The position numbers and the translations under genes were made by a program. A stretch of 7,426 nucleotides of DNA from Thermoproteota archaeon (GTDB taxonomy: Archaea; Thermoproteota; Thermoprotei_A; Sulfolobales; Pyrodictiaceae), in contig JAADFC010000107.1 of assembly GCA_013153105.1 (NCBI GenBank), positions 1 through 7,426 of the forward strand. Direction: 5' to 3'. The notes below the pieces were generated by a model. It was not told where the DNA came from. It ran no database searches and saw only the letters and a list, made by a program, of their open reading frames with translations. Positions within the stretch are counted from its first letter, which is position 1. Each line of letters opens with the position of its first letter. This document shows, one piece after another, positions 1 through 6,352 of this stretch.

Positions 1-1
1 A

Positions 2-124
2 TGCCTTGACGCGGAGCCGCTGGGGAGGGCGCTGGAGAGGCTGAGGAGGGGGGAGACGCGGCCCGGGCTCCGGGAGCCGAGCCCGGTGAGCCTCTGGCGC
101 CACACGCCGCCGCCTGGGGGGTGA
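2..124 (+). CDS. 3' end of an unrecognised protein gene (partial)
   Basis: An open frame enters from the left edge and ends at TGA 122-124, giving the last 40 residues of a protein. All but two or three of its codons end in G or C, matching the third-position bias of the clear genes in this window, while the other two + frames have early stops or poor bias. The visible tail is rich in Arg, Glu, Leu and Pro (it includes LGRALERLRRGE, then a proline-rich end PPPGG). No motif allows a family call. It lies about 55 bases upstream of the homoserine dehydrogenase gene on the same strand, so it could belong to the same transcription unit. The reading frame is an inference from codon bias alone. Confidence 0.5.
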   Translation, partial: CLDAEPLGRALERLRRGETRPGLREPSPVSLWRHTPPPGG

Positions 125-179
125 AGGTTTAGGCCTCCAGCCTGGCGGGGCTGCCGCGGGGCTTCATGGTGGGGGCGCC

Positions 180-1223
180 GTGGGAGCTGGGGCGGTGAGG
201 CTGGGGGTCGCCGGCTTCGGCAATGTTGGCAGGGAGTTTGTACGGCTGCTCCTCGAGAGGCGGGGGCTGCTGGAGGAGCGTTACGGGCTGAGGGTTGGCG
301 TCTCGTTCGTGGCTGACAGCAGGGGCGCCCTCTGCGCCGCGGGGGGCGGCGTGCTGGAGTGGGGGCTGGTTGAGAGGGCGCTCGAGGCGCCCCGTGGCGG
401 GGTCTCCCGGCTGCCCGGGGGGAGGCCGGGGCTCGGCGTGGAGGGGGCGCTGGAGGAGTGCGGGACCGACGTGCTGGTTGACGCTACGCCGAGCAGGTAC
501 GAGGACGTGGAGCCCGCCCTGGGCTGGTGGCTCCGCGTCCTAGGCTCGGGGGGCGCGGTGGTCGCGGCGGACAAGGCGCCCCTGGCGGTTGCGTGCGACA
601 GGCTCGCCGTATACATCTACTCGAAGCCGAGGCTCTACTATAAGGCGACGGTGATGGCTGGCACGCCGCTCATAGACCTTCTCCGCTGGGGCTATGCGGG
701 CAGGCGGGTGGAGAGGGTTGTCGGCGCCCTGAACGGCACCACCAACTACCTGTTGACCCGCGCGGTGGAGGGGGCCTCCTTCGGGGAGGCGCTGCGGGAG
801 GCGCAGGAGAGGGGGTACGCGGAGCCGGACCCGTCGGCGGACCTGGAGGGCTTCGACCTGGCCGCCAAGGCCTCCATTGTCTCCTGCACGCTGGGCGGCT
901 GGATACCCCTGGGGAGGGTTGAGCGGAGAGCCCGCGTCGACGGGGAGGCCTTCGAGCGGGCTAGGAGGGCGACGGCTGCGGGGAGGAGGCTGCGCTACGT
1001 GGCTGTGGTCGAGCCCGCGGCGGGGAGGGCCTACGTGGACCTCCTTGAGGCTGAGCCTGGGAGCGTGCTCTACGATATACGCGGCGTGGAGAACGCGGTG
1101 GTGGTGGAGAGCGCCGAGGCCGGGCCGGTGATGCTCCGCGGCCCGGGGGCGGGGGCGCGTGCGACGGCGGCTGCGCTGCTCTCGGACCTGGTGGAGGCTG
1201 CCTCGGTGATGGGGGTGCTGTAG
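180..1223 (+). CDS. hom: Homoserine dehydrogenase
   Basis: Catalyses the NAD(P)H-dependent reduction of aspartate-4-semialdehyde to homoserine in the cytoplasm, the branch point to threonine, isoleucine and methionine. In the 347-residue product the nucleotide-binding loop GFGNVG is at 12-17, DATPS at 101-105, the DK pair of the usual (A)NK motif at 131-132, the family signature GALNGTTNYLL at 182-192, and the catalytic segment GYAEPDPSADLEGFDLAAK at 212-230 (E215, D226, K230). The C-terminal GPGAGARATA at 321-330 is typical. Length fits a monofunctional archaeal enzyme with no ACT regulatory domain, so feedback control probably sits in the kinase downstream. The start could be GTG 180 (GGTGGGGG just upstream) or GTG 195, which would give MRLGVAGFGNVG and fits the family start better. 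The gene ends three bases before the kinase start. The Asp at 131, where Asn is usual, is an oddity. Confidence 0.95.
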   Translation: MGAGAVRLGVAGFGNVGREFVRLLLERRGLLEERYGLRVGVSFVADSRGALCAAGGGVLEWGLVERALEAPRGGVSRLPGGRPGLGVEGALEECGTDVLVDATPSRYEDVEPALGWWLRVLGSGGAVVAADKAPLAVACDRLAVYIYSKPRLYYKATVMAGTPLIDLLRWGYAGRRVERVVGALNGTTNYLLTRAVEGASFGEALREAQERGYAEPDPSADLEGFDLAAKASIVSCTLGGWIPLGRVERRARVDGEAFERARRATAAGRRLRYVAVVEPAAGRAYVDLLEAEPGSVLYDIRGVENAVVVESAEAGPVMLRGPGAGARATAAALLSDLVEAASVMGVL

Positions 1224-1226
1224 GCC

Positions 1227-2606
1227 GTGTCTGGTATAGTTGTCGCCAAGTTTGGGGGGTCCCTGCTGCGGGACGGCGGCGGCTACATTACCCTCGCGGG
1301 GGAGGTGGAGAAGCTCCTCTCCGGCGGGCGCCGTGTAACGGTGACCGTCTCGGCCATGAAGGGCGTCACCGACGAGCTGATAGAGATTGTTGAGAAGCCT
1401 GTCGGCTGGGAGCCCAGGCTGAAGAGGATAATGGAGCGCTACTACAGCGCGGCTAGGGCCGCGGTTACCAGCGAGAGGGAGGCGACGAGCCTGCTGGGGG
1501 AGCTGAGCAGGCTGTTCGACGAACTGTTCAAGCTGGTGTGGGCGGTTAAGGTGATAGGCGAGGTTACCCCCCACGCGAGGGCGGCGATAGTCTCGTTCGG
1601 GGAGAGGCTGAGCGCCGCTGTCGCCGCGGCTACGCTGAGGAGCCAGGGCATAGAGGCGGTGTGGCTGGACGGCCGCGAGGCGGGGATAGTGGCTGAGGGC
1701 GACCCGTGGGAGGCCACTGTCGACTACAAGCTCTCCGAGAGGCTGGTGCGGAGCAAGCTGCTCCCCCTCCTGGAGCACCGTGTGGTCCCCGTGGTCACCG
1801 GGTTCGTGGCGGGCACCCGGGAGGGGCGCACCGTCCTCCTCGGCCGCGGGGGGAGCGACTACACCGCCACGCTCCTCGCGAGGTTCCTGGGCGCGGAGGA
1901 GGTTATACTCTACACGGACGTGCCTGGCGTGATGAGCGCCGACCCCAGGAGGATACCCGAGGCCCGGGTTATACCTAGGCTAAGCATAGCAGAGGCCATG
2001 GAGCTGGCGCTCCTCGGCGCTAAGAGGATGCACCCGAAGACGTTCGAGCCGATACTGGATGTCGACGTTACTGTGAGGATAACGATGCCCGGCGCGGAGG
2101 AGGCGACAGTGGTGACCAGAGAGGGCGGGCCGCCTCCGTTGAAGGCTGTCGTCGCCACGGAGGGCCTCGCGGTGGTCACCGTCACCGGCGGCGGGCTGGT
2201 GGGGAGGATAGGCGTGGCCAGCAAGGTTACTGGCATAGCGGCCGTTAACGGTGTCAATATCCTCGCGATAATGCAGCCTATAACCGAGACTAGGATAAGC
2301 CTTGTGGTCAGGAGGGACGACGCCGAGAGGCTTGCCAGGGCGCTGGAGGAGGGGCTGCGGGGCCTGATAAGCGGTGTAGACGTCTCCGAGGCCTCTGCGG
2401 TTAGCGTTGTGGGCGACGGGCTGCGGGAGAGCAGGGTGGCGGGCCACCTGGTGGAGAGGGCTGCGGCGCTGGGCGGGGTGGAGAGCATCCTCTGGGCTCC
2501 GGGGAGCCCTATACTAATGGCCCTGGTGAGGCCGGGCGAGGAGTGGGAGACCGCCCGGCTGCTCCACGCGGAGGTGCTCGAGCGTTGGGGGACCGGGTCC
2601 CCGTAG
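1227..2606 (+). CDS. lysC: Aspartate kinase with two ACT domains
   Basis: Phosphorylates aspartate to 4-aspartyl phosphate, the committed first step of the aspartate family pathway. The 459-residue product has the amino-acid kinase fold at about 1-300: KFGGS at 8-12, SFGERLSA at 123-130, GRGGSDYTA at 207-215 and TDVPGVMSADPR at 230-241. Two ACT domains follow (about 310-380, including NGVNILAIMQ at 341-350, and about 390-455), which in this family bind end-product amino acids. The GTG start lies three bases after the homoserine dehydrogenase stop, with GGGGGTG at 1211-1217 as a likely ribosome binding site. Its 3' end overlaps the dehydrogenase gene that follows. Crenarchaea generally make lysine by the LysW/aminoadipate route, so threonine or methionine is the likelier inhibitor; this is an inference. 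The symbol lysC is conventional and does not imply lysine control. Confidence 0.95.
   Translation: MSGIVVAKFGGSLLRDGGGYITLAGEVEKLLSGGRRVTVTVSAMKGVTDELIEIVEKPVGWEPRLKRIMERYYSAARAAVTSEREATSLLGELSRLFDELFKLVWAVKVIGEVTPHARAAIVSFGERLSAAVAAATLRSQGIEAVWLDGREAGIVAEGDPWEATVDYKLSERLVRSKLLPLLEHRVVPVVTGFVAGTREGRTVLLGRGGSDYTATLLARFLGAEEVILYTDVPGVMSADPRRIPEARVIPRLSIAEAMELALLGAKRMHPKTFEPILDVDVTVRITMPGAEEATVVTREGGPPPLKAVVATEGLAVVTVTGGGLVGRIGVASKVTGIAAVNGVNILAIMQPITETRISLVVRRDDAERLARALEEGLRGLISGVDVSEASAVSVVGDGLRESRVAGHLVERAAALGGVESILWAPGSPILMALVRPGEEWETARLLHAEVLERWGTGSP
2570..2576 (+). promoter_or_regulatory. Ribosome binding site deciding the asd start
   Basis: GGAGGTG is a full match to the archaeal Shine-Dalgarno core. 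It lies inside the end of the aspartate kinase gene, eight bases before TTG 2585. It picks that TTG over the upstream in-frame GTG 2543, which would add 14 residues (DRPAAPRGGARA and so on) that look like out-of-frame kinase sequence. Confidence 0.8.
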
Positions 2607-3655
2607 CGGTTCTGGGCGCCACGGGGCTGGTGGGGCAGAGGTTCGTCAGCCTTCTCGAGCGGCACCCCTGGTTTGAGCTTAGGGCGGTCGCCGCCAGCGA
2701 GGCAAGGGCCGGGAAGAGGTATGGGGAGACTGTTGAGTGGGTGATAGACGCGCCCTTCCCTGGGGAGGCTGCCGGCCTGGTTATGAGGAGGCCGAGGCCG
2801 GAGGAGTTCCGCGACGTCGAGGTTGTGTTCGTCGCTCTGCCTAAGGAGGTTGCCGGCCCGATAGAGCTGGAGCTGGCTCGCATGGGCAAGATAGTGGTCT
2901 CCAACGCCAACGTGTTCAGGATGGAGCCTGACGTGCCCCTCCTCAATCCCGAGGCTAACTGGGAGCATATACGTCTCGTCGAGGAGCAGCGGCGCCGGAG
3001 GGGGTGGAGGGGCGCGATACTCAAGGTGCCCAACTGCACCACGGCGGTGCTGACGCTTAGCCTGAAGCCCCTCCTCGACGCATATGGGCTGCGGAGGGTG
3101 TTCATGACGAGCATGCAGGCGATAAGCGGCGCCGGGTTCCGGGGGGTGCCCGGCTACGCTATAGTGGACAATATTCTCCCGTTCATAAGGGGTGAGGAGG
3201 AGAAGGTTGCGAGGGAGTCCCGGAAGATCCTTGGCCGGCTCGAGGGCGGGGAGGTGAAGCCCCTGGAGGTCGACGTTGTCGCTACTACTACGAGGGTGCC
3301 CGTGCTGGACGGCCATCTGGAGAGTGTGGTGGCGTTCCTCGAGAAGAGGCCGGGCGGCGTGGAGGAGGTCTACCGGGTCTGGGAGGAGTGGAGGAGCCGG
3401 CCCCAGGAGCTTGGGCTCCCCACTGCGCCGGAGGCTCCGGTTGTTGTGAGGAGGGAGCCGGACCGGCCGCAGCCCCGGCTGGACAGGATGGCCGGGCGGG
3501 GGATGAGCGTGAGTGTGGGCAGGGCGGCGCTGCCCCTGGAGGGGGAGCCGGTGCTCCGCTACCTCGTCCTCGGGCATAACACTGTGCGGGGCGCGGCGGG
3601 GACTGGTGTGCTGATAGCGGAGCTCTACTACAAGGTTGTGGAGCAGGTTTTCTAG
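2585..3655 (+). CDS. asd: Aspartate-semialdehyde dehydrogenase, archaeal type
   Basis: Reduces 4-aspartyl phosphate to aspartate-4-semialdehyde with NADPH, linking the kinase and homoserine dehydrogenase of the same operon. From TTG 2585 the product is 356 residues. The NADP-binding GATGLVGQRF is at 11-20; the catalytic cysteine is C151 in VPNCTTA; substrate-binding SGAGFRGVPG is at 181-190; RGEEEK is at 202-207; the general-base histidine is H244 in LDGHLES. The C-terminal RPQPRLDR (294-301), GRGMSVSVGR (304-313) and HNTVRGAAG (331-339) mark the archaeal/fungal subclass (Methanocaldococcus type) rather than the E. coli type. The reading frame overlaps the kinase gene by 22 bases, implying translational coupling. 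It ends in a CTAG whose other strand holds the stop of the convergent UPF0210 gene. All key residues appear intact. Confidence 0.95.
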   Translation: MGDRVPVAVLGATGLVGQRFVSLLERHPWFELRAVAASEARAGKRYGETVEWVIDAPFPGEAAGLVMRRPRPEEFRDVEVVFVALPKEVAGPIELELARMGKIVVSNANVFRMEPDVPLLNPEANWEHIRLVEEQRRRRGWRGAILKVPNCTTAVLTLSLKPLLDAYGLRRVFMTSMQAISGAGFRGVPGYAIVDNILPFIRGEEEKVARESRKILGRLEGGEVKPLEVDVVATTTRVPVLDGHLESVVAFLEKRPGGVEEVYRVWEEWRSRPQELGLPTAPEAPVVVRREPDRPQPRLDRMAGRGMSVSVGRAALPLEGEPVLRYLVLGHNTVRGAAGTGVLIAELYYKVVEQVF

Positions 3656-5028
3656 GAGGCCAGCAGCCTCCTCAGGGGAGGCGGCATCCGGCCCCTTCTC
3701 CCGGTGAAGCCGCCGGGGGCGGCGGGGCCCGGGTCCATCACGGGCGCCTTGCCGAGGAGGCCTCCCAGCTCGACCACGTCGCCGGGCTCGGCGCCGGGGA
3801 CGGGGACTAGGCGGACGCCGAGCAGCTTCCCCTGCGCCACGCCCAGGGCCAGCGTGTCCAGGGCTAGGCCGGTGAGGGTCTCGGGGGGCGTGTCGCCGGG
3901 GACGGGGGCCATGTCGAGGCCTGTGCTGCAGACGCCTGTCATGGCTATCAGCTTGTACATGGTTGCTAGCCCCTCCGCCACCGCTTTGGCGATGCCCGAG
4001 TCCTCCATGACTGGTATCATGGCGCCGCTGTAGCCGCCGTGGCAGCAGACCGCCATCCCTCCGCCCTTCTTGAGGGCGTCCACGAGCAGCGCCAGCGCGG
4101 CCACGCTGCCTGGGGCGCCGAACCTGGCGCCCATGGCTTCGAGGACTGCTGCGATGCTGTCGCCGGGCTCGGGGGTGGGGGCGAGGCTTAGGTCGACTGC
4201 GCCGGCGGCGTAGCCCGTCTCGGCTGCGACGCGGTCGAGCACCAGCTGCCCCAGCCTGGCCGCCTTGAAGCCGACCCTCTTGAGGCTCTCGTAGAGCTGC
4301 TCCACGCTCGCCCCGCGGGGGAGCCCCTCGAGCGCAGCGGCCACCGCGCCCGGCCCGCTTATCGCCACGTGGAGCACCGCCGGCGGCATCCCGGGGCCGT
4401 GGTGGGCCGCGGGGAGGAAGGGTATGTCGGGCGCGGGGTTGACTACCGCGACGAGCTTTGCGCCGGGCAGCGGGGACGAGGCCTCCTCGACGCTGCGCAG
4501 CAGGGTTTCGACGTAGAGGCGCGTGGCGTCGAAGCTGAGGCCGTGGAGCGTGGAGCCGACCGAGAAGAACCCCATCACCCGCCGGGTCTCGGAGAGCACG
4601 GTGGGGAGCGCCTCCGCTACCGCAGCCGCGGCGGGGCCGACGGCGGCCTCGGCGTGGAGCCCCCATCCGCCCACGTAGTCTACCCCTGCCCTCTCCGCCG
4701 CCCGGTCGGCGGCCCTCGCAGCCTCCACCACCGCCTCGGCCCTACGCCCCTCCGGCGCGGCAGCGGCGAGGTGCTCCACGGGCGTCAGTGCTATCCTGAC
4801 AGTGGTAACCGGCACGCCCAGCTCGCCCTTCACCCTCTCCACAGCCTCCCGCAGCCTCCGCCCATGCTCCTCTACCAGCGCCTCAACGCAGGAGGCGGCC
4901 TCCGAGGGGCCACCGGATGCGCAGCCTCTAGCGTCCAGCGCGAGCGTCACACTCCTCACGTCGAGGCTCCGGTGCCGTATCATCTCGACTACTTCCCGTA
5001 TCTCGCCGAGCCCGTAGATGGGCCTCAC
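3652..5028 (-). CDS. UPF0210 / DUF711 family protein (function unknown)
   Basis: A conserved prokaryotic family of unknown biochemical function, usually encoded right after a UPF0237 ACT-domain protein, as here. The 458 residues match the family end to end: SLDVRSVTLALDARGCAS at 21-38 (usually FDIRTVTMGI...), VRIALTPVEHL at 77-87, the GVDYVGG region at 115-121, FFSVGST at 154-160, PFLPAAHHGPG at 203-213, VAISGPG at 221-227, VDLSLAPTPEPGDS at 278-291, KKGGGMA at 320-326, CSTGLDM at 367-373 and VELGGLLGKAPVM at 419-431. The cysteine, histidine and glycine patches are kept, so it looks functional. The fold is known to resemble the pyruvate formate-lyase barrel, but I assign no reaction. Start is GTG 5028, with GGGAGGGG (complement of 5037-5044) eight bases before it. 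It lies 24 bases after the ACT gene and shares its promoter. Confidence 0.92.
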   Translation of the reverse strand: MRPIYGLGEIREVVEMIRHRSLDVRSVTLALDARGCASGGPSEAASCVEALVEEHGRRLREAVERVKGELGVPVTTVRIALTPVEHLAAAAPEGRRAEAVVEAARAADRAAERAGVDYVGGWGLHAEAAVGPAAAAVAEALPTVLSETRRVMGFFSVGSTLHGLSFDATRLYVETLLRSVEEASSPLPGAKLVAVVNPAPDIPFLPAAHHGPGMPPAVLHVAISGPGAVAAALEGLPRGASVEQLYESLKRVGFKAARLGQLVLDRVAAETGYAAGAVDLSLAPTPEPGDSIAAVLEAMGARFGAPGSVAALALLVDALKKGGGMAVCCHGGYSGAMIPVMEDSGIAKAVAEGLATMYKLIAMTGVCSTGLDMAPVPGDTPPETLTGLALDTLALGVAQGKLLGVRLVPVPGAEPGDVVELGGLLGKAPVMDPGPAAPGGFTGRRGRMPPPLRRLLAS

Positions 5029-5036
5029 CGCCCGGG

Positions 5037-5044
5037 CCCCTCCC
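5037..5044 (-). promoter_or_regulatory. Ribosome binding site of the UPF0210 gene
   Basis: The minus strand reads GGGAGGGG, eight bases before GTG 5028, within the 24-base gap after the ACT gene stop. This supports GTG 5028 as the start. Confidence 0.6.
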
Positions 5045-5052
5045 TATCAGCT

Positions 5053-5337
5053 CTAGGGCCTCTGCATGTACCGGAGCACGTCGAGGCTGTAGACGCTAAC
5101 CTCCACCCCCAGCCGCCGCGCCTCCTCCTCCAGCATGCTCCTCAGCTCCTCGAGCCCAACCCTAGCGCCGCCCAGGTCTACTATCATGGCCATGCTGAAG
5201 ACGCCGCGGAGCACCGTCTGGCTTATATCGAGAATGTTGACCCCCACACGAGCCAGTACACCGGCGATACCCGCCACTATCCCTGGGCGGTCGCAGCCGT
5301 GGACGAAGACCGCCGCATAGGGGCCGCGGGGCTCCAC
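5053..5337 (-). CDS. ACT-domain protein, UPF0237 family
   Basis: A small stand-alone ACT domain, probably a cytoplasmic amino-acid sensor that acts on its partner protein; no ligand is known to me for this family. From GTG 5337 it has 94 residues. The family core is clear: VHGCDRPGIVAGIAGVLA (about 12-29, usually GKDRPGI), NILDISQTVLRGVFSMAMIVD (about 33-53), then a helix LEELRSMLEEEARRLGVEVSV and an end close to the usual IFxxMxRI (VLRYMQRP). The frame remains open to GTG 5400 (115 residues) with another GTG at 5373. I chose 5337 because the extra N-terminal residues are low-complexity and unlike the family, and about 90 residues is the usual length. The price is a weak ribosome binding site. 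It heads a two-gene operon with the UPF0210 gene. Confidence 0.88.
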   Translation of the reverse strand: MEPRGPYAAVFVHGCDRPGIVAGIAGVLARVGVNILDISQTVLRGVFSMAMIVDLGGARVGLEELRSMLEEEARRLGVEVSVYSLDVLRYMQRP

Positions 5338-5413
5338 GCCGCAGCCCGGGCTGGCAGGCTGGGGCAAGGCCACAGAACCCCCGGCACCGGGGACGCACAC
5401 CCCCAGGGCCGGG

Positions 5414-5424
5414 ACACTATAGGC
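5414..5424. promoter_or_regulatory. Candidate shared divergent TATA element
   Basis: ACACTATAGGC contains the palindrome CTATAG (5417-5422), the only A/T-rich spot between the ACT gene and the small + strand gene. Being self-complementary it reads as a TATA-like core on both strands. At the usual archaeal distance of about 26 bases, transcripts would start near 5445 (+), next to the GTG cluster at 5441-5455, and near 5393 (-), which would favour GTG 5373 or 5337 over GTG 5400 for the ACT gene. No clear BRE is visible. This is an inference from position. Confidence 0.35.
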
Positions 5425-5440
5425 GGCCCCTCGGGGGGCG

Positions 5441-5725
5441 GTGGCCGTGCCCGTGGACCTGCTCTTCGAGCTGGAGTACCTGCTCAGCGACCTCGCCGGC
5501 GCCCCGGTGAAGCCCCGGGGCTACAGCTACAACAGCGACCGGGGGGAGCTGTGCATAGAGGTGAGCGAGCCGGCCGAGGCGAGGATATGCATCCCCCTAC
5601 GCCAGTGCCGCGGGCTCCAGGGCCCCCGGCTGGAGCGGTGCATTGCAAAGGCGCTGGCGCAGGAGGGGCCATGGACGAGGAGCCTCGAGCAGCAGCTCCG
5701 GGGGCTCCTTGAGGGTAAGCGTTAA
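5441..5725 (+). CDS. Small four-cysteine hypothetical protein (94 aa)
   Basis: I do not recognise this family. The codons end in G or C almost throughout and use GAG, CTG, CGG and ATA like the neighbouring genes, so the frame is probably real; the opposite-strand frame across it lacks any recognisable protein. The N-terminal part (5-20, VDLLFELEYLLSDLAG) looks like an amphipathic helix, followed by a likely beta region with GYSYNSDRGELCIEV (27-41). Cysteines are at 38, 50, 56 and 67, spaced 11, 5 and 10 apart; they could form disulphides or bind metal but do not match a standard CxxC zinc finger. The C-terminus is helical and basic (SLEQQLRGLLEGKR). There is no signal peptide or membrane segment. 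Start is GTG 5441, or GTG 5447 or 5453; GGGGGG at 5433-5438 precedes. It is divergent from the ACT gene and ends 39 bases before tRNA-Ser. Confidence 0.65.
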   Translation: MAVPVDLLFELEYLLSDLAGAPVKPRGYSYNSDRGELCIEVSEPAEARICIPLRQCRGLQGPRLERCIAKALAQEGPWTRSLEQQLRGLLEGKR

Positions 5726-5764
5726 CCCCCGCGGTCCCCACTCCTCCGAGGCTGAGGCCTGGGC

Positions 5765-5851
5765 GCCGGGGTGCCCGAGCGGCCTAAGGGGCCGGCCTTG
5801 AGAGCCGGTGGGGGTTCCCCCGCGCGGGTTCAAATCCCGCCCCCGGCGCCA
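5765..5851 (+). tRNA. tRNA-Ser (anticodon TGA)
   Basis: A complete class II tRNA. The acceptor stem GCCGGGG (5765-5771) pairs fully with CCCCGGC (5841-5847), followed by discriminator G5848 and an encoded CCA (5849-5851). The anticodon stem CCGGC (5792-5796)/GCCGG (5804-5808) encloses the loop CTTGAGA with anticodon TGA at 5799-5801. A long variable arm (GGGG/CCCC around 5810-5820) and G73 fit serine and argue against leucine, which carries A73. The T arm is GCGGG TTCAAAT CCCGC (5824-5840), with the B box GGTTCAAATCC. No intron is seen in the anticodon loop. It reads UCA codons. Confidence 0.96.
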
Positions 5852-5865
5852 CAACTCCCAAGCAG

Positions 5866-5892
5866 CGCCCCGGGCCGCTGGCCGGAGGGGCG
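5866..5892 (+). other. GC-rich hairpin just after tRNA-Ser
   Basis: CGCCCC (5866-5871) pairs with GGGGCG (5887-5892), and inside it GGCC (5873-5876) pairs with GGCC (5880-5883) around a three-base loop. No T-rich run follows, so it does not look like a classical terminator. It could be a stem in the tRNA trailer or in the leader of the HEPN gene. In DNA this GC-rich such pairings are common, so chance is a real possibility. Confidence 0.25.
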
Positions 5893-5926
5893 GGGCGGCT
5901 CCTCGGTCGAAGGGTTGTGGTGCACC

Positions 5927-6352
5927 TTGCCGCTGAGGCGTGAGGTCCTCCTCTGGCTCCGCGCCGCCTGGGAGGACCTTGAGGATGCCGAGCTGATGCT
6001 CGAGGAGGGCCGCTGGTTCCGGGCCGCGTTCTTCGCCCAGCAGGCCGTTGAGAAGGCCTTGAAGGCTCTCTATCCACTGTTGGCGGGTGTGGAGCCCCCA
6101 CGGCTTCACAGCGTGACGGAGCTGTACCGGGGGCTCCGTGGGTGGGGGTTCAGGCTTCCAGGCGAGCTTGAGGACAAGCTTTACATGCTGAACAAGTACT
6201 ATACCGTCACCCGCTACCCGGACGCTGCGAACGGCCTCCCCTCGGAGAGTGTGGACCGGGAGGAGGCGGAGAGGGCTGTGGAGGTTGCCAGGAGGATCCT
6301 CGGCTACGTTGAGGAGGTTGTTGGAGGAGCGGAGGAGGAGGCTGCTGGCTGA
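5927..6352 (+). CDS. HEPN-domain protein (partner of MNT)
   Basis: A 141-residue all-helical HEPN protein of the PF05168 type, which typically pairs with a minimal nucleotidyltransferase. Visible matches are ARAxxFLAQQAVEK-like RAAFFAQQAVEKALKAL (32-48), VEPPRLHSVTEL (55-66) and KYYTVTRYPDA (90-100), all characteristic of the family. The only histidine is H61; the RX4-6H motif of RNase HEPN toxins is absent. This kind is often called a toxin/antitoxin or defence component, but here the catalytic claim is not supported by residues. Start TTG 5927 follows GTGGTG at 5917-5922; TTG 5915 is an alternative, and the frame remains open back into tRNA-Ser, so earlier starts are unlikely. The 3' end overlaps the MNT gene by 44 bases, implying coupled expression. 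Confidence 0.85.
   Translation: MPLRREVLLWLRAAWEDLEDAELMLEEGRWFRAAFFAQQAVEKALKALYPLLAGVEPPRLHSVTELYRGLRGWGFRLPGELEDKLYMLNKYYTVTRYPDAANGLPSESVDREEAERAVEVARRILGYVEEVVGGAEEEAAG
6290..6295 (+). promoter_or_regulatory. Candidate ribosome binding site of the MNT gene
   Basis: AGGAGG lies within the HEPN gene, 13 bases before TTG 6309, the start chosen for the MNT gene. A second purine run, GAGGAGG at 6311-6317, lies just before TTG 6318 and TTG 6321, so the exact start is uncertain by up to four residues. Confidence 0.4.

Noticed and set aside
125..179. Promoter before homoserine dehydrogenase
   Set aside because: AAGGTTTA at 124-131 is the only A/T-rich spot but is a poor TATA match and gives no convincing distance to either start. 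Too weak to list.
540..1778. Long open frame on the - strand over homoserine dehydrogenase and kinase
   Set aside because: Antisense to two well-identified enzymes; no recognisable motif and Arg/Pro/His-rich composition typical of shadow frames in high-GC DNA.
2543..2584. Upstream GTG start for the semialdehyde dehydrogenase
   Set aside because: It would add 14 residues read out of frame through the kinase and ignores the GGAGGTG placed exactly before TTG 2585.
1910..4666. Very long open frame on the - strand, over the kinase, semialdehyde dehydrogenase and part of UPF0210
   Set aside because: It is a mirror of the GC-rich codons of the + strand enzymes and, further right, the wrong frame of UPF0210. 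The product is mostly Arg, Pro and Gly repeats with no domain, while the genes in the chosen frames carry clear active-site motifs.
4369..5712. 447-residue open frame on the + strand
   Set aside because: It lies opposite the UPF0210 and ACT genes and runs in a different frame from the small four-cysteine gene; it has no family match and poor codon bias.
5771..5926. N-terminal extension of the HEPN protein into the tRNA
   Set aside because: The frame is open, but the first 50 residues are tRNA-Ser and trailer sequence and resemble no protein. The HEPN similarity begins after TTG 5927.
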